From the NCBI GenBank assembly GCA_007922305.1, contig ML677374.1, positions 10,419,369 through 10,483,368 of the forward strand: 64,000 nt of DNA, read 5' to 3'. The DNA comes from Dermatemys mawii. Lineage: Eukaryota > Chordata > Testudines > Dermatemydidae. Position 1 is the first letter of the stretch; the number at the start of each line of letters is the position of its first letter. Shown here piece after piece: positions 56,937-64,000 of this stretch. A program made the translations under genes and the position numbers. Below the pieces are notes generated by a model. The model had not been told where the DNA came from. It searched no databases and was given only the letters and a program-made list of their open reading frames with translations.

Positions 56937-59900
56937 TTAACATTATGGAACATGAATTTAAAAGCAGTTCACTCCCACACAGCTCAATGGTGTACTCCTC
57001 TGTTGATGGCCTAAGTTGTAGTCATGAAAGTGACTGTACCATCATAAATTCAGAATTCTGGGTAATATGTCACTTTGGATATCTATGCACAACCCTCACT
57101 GAAGGCAAGGAAAGTGTAATACTTTCATCCAAAGCCAAAGCATGGTCCATACAGTTCAATAATGATGTCATAACGCTTCAGTGAGCTAGAAGTACTATAA
57201 GCCCCATTTTCCAGATTGTCCAAGGTTGGAGAGGGAGTATGTGTAGACTAGCTGTAGTGTAGACTGCCCTATGACTTCACTCTGTACTCAAACAAGAGGG
57301 GAAGCTGGGGCAAGAAAGGAGGTCCAGGGCCAAGTTGTTTATGTTCTGTACTCTCCTGCTGGTGGTTTAAATTTGATTCCTGCTCCCAGTTTTGCTCTCC
57401 CTGGGTGGGACTGGAATGGGCCAAACTGCCATGGAAGCATCGTACTTAGCCCCAGGATGGAAGGCAGGGAGAAGAAAAGCTCTTGTGCTACCCAATGAGC
57501 AAGACATGTAGCCAACTGAGCAACTGTGTTAACAGCCTCTGTCAAGCAATCCTATGCAGACCTCATTGGTTTCAGGGTGGCAATGTTAAAACTGGGAAGT
57601 AAATGGGATATTACTTGAGGATACAATAAACCCCCACAATGAGGAAGATTAAAGATTGATTAGCCCTAGTGAAACAGACTGACCTTCTAGAAGGTTAAAT
57701 CAAACCATTTGTGCACTGGTCTGAATTTTCCTACTTGGTTCAGCTATTTCTATGGTAAAGCTTAGATACCCTGGTGACAAATGCTCTACAAAACCCTAAG
57801 ATGGAAAGAAAGAAACAGAATAGAGGCGGACTACACCAAATTTCAGGCATTGAAGAGGACTATTACAATAAGCTCTACATCAGAAGCTGTCAAAAATCAA
57901 TACTGACCAACAACTGGGGAAAAGACATCATTCAACATTCTGCTCATCTCAAGTTACTCTCCTAGAGTGGACAGAGGGATCCATCTCCTATCAGGATATA
58001 CAGGAAATGCATCCGAGCCTTTGTTAAAATTATTTCAGAGGAAGCAGTAAAGACCTACACTGAATCATAATGCGCAGGAAGATCAGGGCACGGAGGAGCA
58101 TGAAAGAGGCAATTACAAACCACAGCACCATGAAGGCTGTAACATGACATGGTGTGTGTATGGTGGGGGGAGCGGCGAGTGGAGGACAACACTTCCACCA
58201 CACTTTGAGAGTTAAAACAGACATGTCAAAGAAACGACATGTCCCATTTGTAATTAGTCACAGCTTTGCTCAGTAGGCACAAGAAAGAGCATCTTGTCGC
58301 GCCATCGTGTTCTGAAGAAAATTGATTTCAACTTTTCATTACAAAGAGGGCTTTCACAGGCCTGTCGCCCAGCTCTCATTCATTACAGACATGCTACGCA
58401 CTTAAGGAAACCATCGTCAGAGGAAAACCGATAGTGCACGTTCCCTCTTGTGAAACTGACTCCTGTCTCCACATGGCAGTATATGCGGCTTTCAGATCTG
58501 CCGGAGCATTACCGACGGTCAGGAGCTGCCTCGTGACAGACACCCCTGGCATGACAAACATGAGCAGTCCCTTCTTTTGCAGCCCTGCCATTGTGGAGGA
58601 GGTTAATGTTTATTAATCTGATTCTCCCCCGCACCCTGCAGAATCATTCCAAGCATCCCAGGTGAAAGCAGAGAGCAGAGCTCTGCCCATTCCTGCCATC
58701 AACAGCTGCTTTGGCACAGCAGAGCTAGATTTGTGGAACCCAGGGCAGGATTTAGGCTTCACAATCTTACCTTGGTTCCAGACAATCAGGAAGGGAAAAG
58801 GAAGCCAGCAGGCATGAGCCATTTGCTTCCTTGACCGGATTTCACATCTGTACACCTTAAAGCTACATCTAACAGGTAACATGAAGCCAGCCCTCCCCCA
58901 TGCAAGTCTCTGCAGCTGGAGCACTTTGGAGCATCACCGGCATTGCAAATCACGCAGCAGAGTGTGGTGGCAGGGGACTGTCAGCTTGCGGATCAGCATG
59001 CCGGCACGTGCCCATTTTTGTCACTCTTTATGCCACTGGCAGGGCTCAGACACTATTGTTGTTCACAATAACTGTGAAAAGCAACAAACCAAAAAACCAA
59101 AACCAAACCCCAATAGCCTCGCATAATTCCTCCCTGCACTGCTGGGATACTGTACGTGGGCACTGAAATACATCGCCTAGCGTCACTGAATTATTTACAG
59201 GCAGCTTTGCATGAAACACCTGCTTTCGCTCTGTGCAAGCTTACAGCCCAGAATGGTCTCGTTCAACCCTGCTCCCGAGATCGCCACAACACGCCTGGAA
59301 AGAAGCGTGGATTGTTAAGAAAAATGAGTTCAGCTAGAAATCACCTGGGGGCTCTCTGGAGAAACAAGCAGGCGGAAAATGAGGCACTTCAAATAGGCAG
59401 GGTAGAGAGCCGGACCTGACTGTATCAGTAAATAGGACATAGATTTATCTGGCTCCCCTCACCTTAGAGTCTACGTATGCCATCCAGAAACTGGATCAAG
59501 TACAGAGCACCTCGTTCTCCCAGTGCTGGGAGCCTACACGCCCCCAGACAAAGCAACCCAATTTCCCAATGGCACATCCTGCCCCGTCCTCTGCACCTGG
59601 GGAGGATATAGCTAGAGATGCTGTTCCATTCCATTCAGGTGGGCAGAATTCCAGGAGCCATGCAGACGTCACCGACTCGCTGAATGCCACAGAGCCCAGC
59701 TCCACATGGGGTTCTCGGTGCTCTGGGGTAGGAGCCGGTCAGGGGAAAATTGTGTTCGGTGGATTCACGGCTACATAGATCCATCAGCCACTGCCTCCAT
59801 GTAAAGCAGGGTCAGAGGCGGGTCAGATGGGGAGGATGGATTCCTAGTGCTTGAGGTATGTGAAACACAGTCACAGCTGGTTATGCAAACCTTTTTCTGG

Positions 59901-60284
59901 TTAAAATCCCCCCTGCGTTTGCAGCCTGAGTTGGGTTTCAGTGCAAACAAACCCCGTAATGGCCAAATTTCACCTTGTTTCATGGGGAAAATGTGGCATT
60001 TTTCTCTGGCTTCGGAGAGAAGCTATAAAATCAAACACAAGAGGTCTGCTATTAACCTCATCAAAGCCTTCACTGAACCTGGGCTGACAAGCTGTGAATT
60101 TATAACAAGACATACAAAAGCAGGTGAGTCTGTATATTTCACATTTCATAGCTATGACACTGGATGGTTAGATCTATTCAGGACTAAACCTTACCAGTGC
60201 CTCCCCACCCCCAACCCTCACTAAAAATTCAGCCCCTAATTCTCTATGGCTCTGAAAGCAATTTATACAGATGGGAACAAATTA
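56937..60284. other. non-coding, no gene recognised
   Basis: The segment 57480-57560 may hold a weak minus-strand tRNA-like SINE head ('gctcagttggctacatg' on the minus strand), not called. 58260-58420 has no repeat signature. Frames at 58.6-59.8 kb are chance and overlap on both strands. Confidence 0.45.
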
Positions 60285-60420
60285 TTATCCTCATGTAACA
60301 GGTCAGGAAACTGAAGTGCAGAAAGATCATCTGCCCAAGATGTCAGCAAGACAGTGGCCCAGTAGATACAGAACCCAGGTATCCAGAGTCCCAGTCCTAT
60401 CAGCAGTTCCATGCTTCCTG
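60285..60420 (-). repeat. MIR-like SINE
   Basis: 'attatcctcatgtaacaggt', 'caggaaactgaagtgcagaa', 'catctgcccaagatgtcagc' and 'cagaacccaggtatccagag' on the plus strand: inverted MIR CORE and head. Confidence 0.7.
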
Positions 60421-60463
60421 TTTAGTCTTGATCTAACCTCTAACACTATGGGGTTGCTCATCT

Positions 60464-60616
60464 CATCACAGCACAGGTGCTGGAACTAAGGGTACTGGGG
60501 GTGCAGCTGACCCCCCTGGCTTGAAGTGGATTCTGTTATATCCTGAGTTTACAGTTTGGTTCAATGGCTCTCAGCACCCACACTATAAACACTGTTCTAG
60601 CCCCTCTGCATCACAG
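60464..60616. mobile_element. hAT-like MITE, 137 bp, perfect 8-bp target duplication
   Basis: Element 60472-60608. The left end CACAGGTGCTGGAAC and the inverted right end CAGAGGGGCTAGAAC match at 11 of 15 positions. CATCACAG occurs at 60464-60471 and 60609-60616, a perfect duplication. The interior 'gttcaatggctctcagcacc' is a recurrent reptile repeat sequence. Confidence 0.88.
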
Positions 60617-61420
60617 TGCTTAATCCATTCACTGGGTCATTAAAAAGTCTTAATAGAAATGCTAGTCCTTTAGTTAGCTCAGTCCTCCTCCTATTCTTTA
60701 TCTTCGTATGGCAACCAAAACAAAAGAACCCAGCTCATGGTGGGGAGCTTGAAGATCTGACAAATTCCCTATTTTCTTCCCCAGTGAATTTTATGTGCTG
60801 ACAACGGGCTGTGAAATGCTGCTGGTAAGATTTGCCACCATACAATTCCAGACTCTCCCCTGCCAGAGGTCTTGATTTACATTCGCTTATTAGCATTCAT
60901 CGAGACAGACTGTCACTTGCATTTTGTAGTAACGAGATACAAGTGAAGCCACCTAGTGAGTGCTTTATATTTCGTTGGAAATAGAAATCACGCTTCTTGC
61001 CTCAGACCATACTGCTGGGGCGATTCTATGTTTGCTATGTTAGAAATCAAGACACATATTTCACTGTAGTGAGAACATACATGCTATGCAGGCAGCCAAA
61101 AACAGAGTCAAGAGGTGACTGCAGAATGCCCCTATGTGTGACAGCAATGAACTGTACGTGCTGAAGGAGAAACACAATCATATCCTGGGAACAGGAATGG
61201 GAGAGAGAAAATGAACCACACACAAAAGACATTAATCACTTAATGCATTACTGCCAAGGGTCAGCACAAGAACCTATACAGAACAGACCAGGATTGTCTC
61301 ATGGCTTGAAATACATCTCCTGCTCCACTTCCCATTTGAGGATTTCTGATGATGGCATGGAGAAAAGCACCCTTCCCTCTTTTATGGGCATAGATACAGA
61401 AACAGGGAAACTGAAAATGT
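60617..61420. other. non-coding, no gene recognised
   Basis: 60.84-60.99 kb contains no repeat signature. No gene recognised. Confidence 0.5.
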
Positions 61421-61672
61421 AAGATTCATATTCATAGAGCTTAAGGCCAGAAGGGAGCATTAAGATCATCTATTCTGACCTCCTGTGCAACACAGGCCAG
61501 AGAATTTCACCCAGTGATTCCTCATTCCTGCATCAAGTCCACAACTTCTGGTGGGGCTAGAGTAGATCTTTTCAAAAGAGACACTCAATCATAATGTCAA
61601 AACATCAAGTGACAAAGAATCCATCACATCCTCCAGTAAGTTGTTCCAAAGCTTAATGATCCCTACCTAAGG
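61421..61672 (-). mobile_element. CR1 LINE 3' end, inverted
   Basis: 'tcatagagcttaaggccaga', 'agggagcattaagatcatct', 'attctgacctcctgtgcaac', 'acaggccagagaatttcacc' and 'taagttgttccaaagcttaa' are the reverse complement of a CR1 3' UTR, whose 3' terminus is at the low-coordinate end. Confidence 0.88.
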
Positions 61673-61917
61673 GCCTGACCCATTGACGTCGGGGGAAAGA
61701 CTCCCATTGACTTCCCTGAGAGTTGGATGAGGATCTAAAAGAGAAAAACGACTCCAATGAAGGTTGTGGGGACAGCGATGTGTGCCTGAAACACCCCATC
61801 CTGCTAGCTGGTATTCAACCTGCTGGGAAAGAGTTCTGCTGGCTTTGCTGACTCTGGTGCTGTTGAGTTGCTGCCCCTCTCGGATAAAAGAGGGGTGAAT
61901 AGCCCTCAGGCAGAGAG

Positions 61918-62150
61918 GCAGGAAGGATGGTCCAGTGGATAGGATGCTAGCCTAGGACTCGGAAACTGGAGTTCAAGTTTCTGCTCTGCCTCAGACTCCG
62001 TGAGTGTGTCTTTGGGAAAGTCACTTACCTGCTCTGTGCCTCCGTTTCCTATCTGTACAGGGGTACACTGCCCTCCCTCCGGGGTGTTGGGAGGATAAAT
62101 ACAATGGAGATTGCAAGGTGCCCAAATGCTACAGCAATGGGGACCAGATC
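61918..62150 (+). repeat. tRNA-derived SINE, nearly complete (MIR/CORE-like)
   Basis: The head AGGAAGGATGGTCCAGTG (61920-61937) is identical to that of the SINE at 15340. Next come 'ggagttcaagtttctgctct' (B-box region), 'ctttgggaaagtcacttacc', 'tgctctgtgcctccgtttcc' and 'ggtgttgggaggataaatac'. The shared head suggests a common subfamily. Confidence 0.8.
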
Positions 62151-62939
62151 AGTACCCCAGCTAGCTAGAGAGAGTTTGGGACACACCACACACACCCTAC
62201 CCAGAAGGCTGGGGCTTCCCTGGTGAGTTAATTTACTAACACACCACACCCTAGAGGGCTGATTTTTTGGTATTGTGCGGTGCTCCAGTTAGAGGGATGG
62301 CACCTCCCACCACTTACACAGACCCTACAGCAAAAGAGGCTAAAGAGTGTTTTGTCCCATAAAACCAGATACTGTGAAACAAGAACAAAGATTTGATTTG
62401 TGTCCTCTATGTTAGTCATCATCATGGTCCCAGAGTGAATGGTCGTTTTGTTTGGTGTCAGACATTTTTAGGATTAAATATTATCCCCCATGGTAGGGAA
62501 TTGCATTTTTATACCCCACTGGAGCTCACTGAGTGACCTCTCAGGAGAAAAGTGACGGGCATCCAGGCCCAAAGCTCGTCGGAGCCAAAGAAAATCGAAT
62601 AGGTTCAATTGACGAGCCACAAGACCATCTGTGTGAGGCTGCCAGGCTACGTTCCATGGGGAATTGGGGCTTCACCTTTGCAGCACAGTCAGTGCCTATT
62701 AGTTCAAAAGTTGCAAGTTGGGGGTTTCTACAGGGGTGCAGGCAATACACTCACTGGTAACACTGGGCCAACATCAGGAGCATTTGCAGAGATTTTCCAA
62801 TGCAGTGGGTGCCCCCTTACCAAATCTCTAAGCTTGAGCTGAGCTCCTACTGCCCTACAAGGATAACAACTATCAATCAGCATGTGTAAGGGGAGAGAGC
62901 CTCTCTCCTCTGTGGATCTCACAGCGCTTCACAAAGGTG
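62151..62939. other. non-coding, no gene recognised
   Basis: Overlapping frames on both strands at 62.53-62.92 kb, all without domain or splice support. No repeat end was identified. Confidence 0.5.
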
Positions 62940-63140
62940 GGACTAACAACTCGCTCCCTTTTACAAAGGAGGAAACTTAAAGTTCCGAGAAGTAAGATAA
63001 CTTCCTGAGATCTCATAAGTCTGTGGCAGAGCCAAAACCAGACCCGCACGCTCCTGCTCCTCAGTATGCTGCTATAATCACTGCACAGCCGATGCTGTCT
63101 CCCAGCACCAGGAATGGAACCCTGGACTCCTCTCTCCTGA
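62940..63140 (-). repeat. MIR-like SINE
   Basis: 'tcccttttacaaaggaggaa', 'ataacttcctgagatctcat', 'gtctgtggcagagccaaaac' and 'ggaatggaaccctggactcc' on the plus strand correspond to an inverted MIR; the length suggests either one long or two overlapping copies. Confidence 0.6.
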
Positions 63141-63189
63141 GTCCTCCAGATAACAACTCCCAGACCTAACAGGGTCCTCTTCCTGGTTT

Positions 63190-63450
63190 TTCATTTTAAA
63201 ATCATACAGAGTTGCTCACAGAATCACAGGGCATGTTAGATCACATTGGCCAGCCCATTACCCCGTCCAAATCAGGATTGTTGCCTAACGTGTGCTCACG
63301 AGTGCTTCGCCTAATTCACTTTTAAATAACTCAAATGATGGCGCTTCCAACAACTACTTTGGAAACTATTCCATGATCTAATAGCTCCTACCACTCACCA
63401 GTGACCTTTCCATCAATGTATAATTCATCAAGAGGAAAAAAAACCACTTT
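63190..63450 (-). mobile_element. old CR1 LINE 3' end, inverted
   Basis: 'gctcacagaatcacagggca', 'gatcacattggccagcccat', 'tcaaatgatggcgcttccaa', 'ggaaactattccatgatcta' and 'cagtgacctttcca' resemble an old inverted CR1 3' UTR. More diverged than the copy at 61.4 kb. Confidence 0.6.
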
Positions 63451-64000
63451 CTGGGTTCTTTTCCCTGCTGTACATTAGCCTGAGCATGTTAAAAGAACAT
63501 TGCTGGGTTAAAAATTATGACCAAGATTTTAAAGAGAACAGATGCCTAAAGTTAGGAGCCTGAGCCCATAACTAGTCTCCTAAGGAAGGGCCTGATTTTC
63601 ACAAGTGCTGTGCACCCAGCAGTTCCCGATGGACTGGCTGGGAGGTTATTCTGTTTCGTTACCTCTGTACAACCCCTTTGAAGTCAATGAGGTTGCACAA
63701 ATTGACATGAGAGCCAGACTGGCCAATATTCTTTAAACACTGAAACTCAAGTTTCCATTTCATGTCATGGCCATTATCACTTTCTGTTCTTGGGTGTCAA
63801 GGACTTTGATTAAATGGAACAAACAGCCAGCCTGGCAAATAAGAAGAACATTCCGCTAAGTGAAAAACATTCATCCAAAAGTAACATTTCTATGGAATGC
63901 CACTCCAGATTAATACATACTAAATCAGGGATTCATTTTAGCTGCTGCATGGCATTGTTTGTTAAGTGGAGATGAAAGAAAACCCTGTTTAAATTGGAAT
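63451..64000. other. non-coding, no gene recognised
   Basis: Old repeat motif 'cctttgaagtcaatgaggtt' near 63675. Otherwise nothing recognised. Confidence 0.5.

Noticed and set aside
57480..57560. tRNA-like sequence on the minus strand
   Set aside because: A-box and B-box matches are too weak and no SINE body could be delimited.

Overview
This window looks like a gene-poor stretch of a vertebrate nuclear genome. The best guess is a sauropsid, most likely a turtle. It has spliced-gene structure, no operons or bacterial-style coding density, and no long intact reading frame outside one exon. Its repeats are CR1 LINE 3' ends, MIR/CORE-type SINEs, a Penelope-like fragment and many short hAT-like and Harbinger-like MITEs. 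The species-level guess rests on my recollection of these repeat families; no database was searched.

The one confident gene piece is the terminal coding exon of a leucine-rich-repeat protein, read as LRRC75A, on the minus strand (24614 down to a stop at 23990). It has a clear splice acceptor, four LRR-like units and an acidic tail. Its 3' UTR should run toward lower coordinates; AATAAA clusters on the minus strand lie at about 23.68 kb and 22.24-22.29 kb. I could not find the upstream exons, which must lie at higher coordinates inside the window or beyond it.

Layout. 1-19.6 kb: non-coding sequence with scattered MIRs, MITEs, a hAT MITE with an 8-bp target duplication, a Penelope remnant carrying a decayed hammerhead core, and a possible small pseudogene at about 7.0 kb. 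19.6-21 kb: nested hAT-like elements around a 400-N assembly gap bounded by G runs. 22-24.6 kb: the LRRC75A 3' end. 24.6-64 kb: probable LRRC75A intron or upstream DNA, with CR1 copies (two interrupted by younger DNA transposons), two copies of a 0.7-kb Harbinger-like element, several hAT MITEs with target duplications, an AT-rich hairpin-forming block, and MIRs.

I see no tRNA or rRNA gene, CRISPR array, origin or undescribed multi-gene system. The most informative content is the transposon stratigraphy: nested insertions with readable target duplications that give a relative order of activity.
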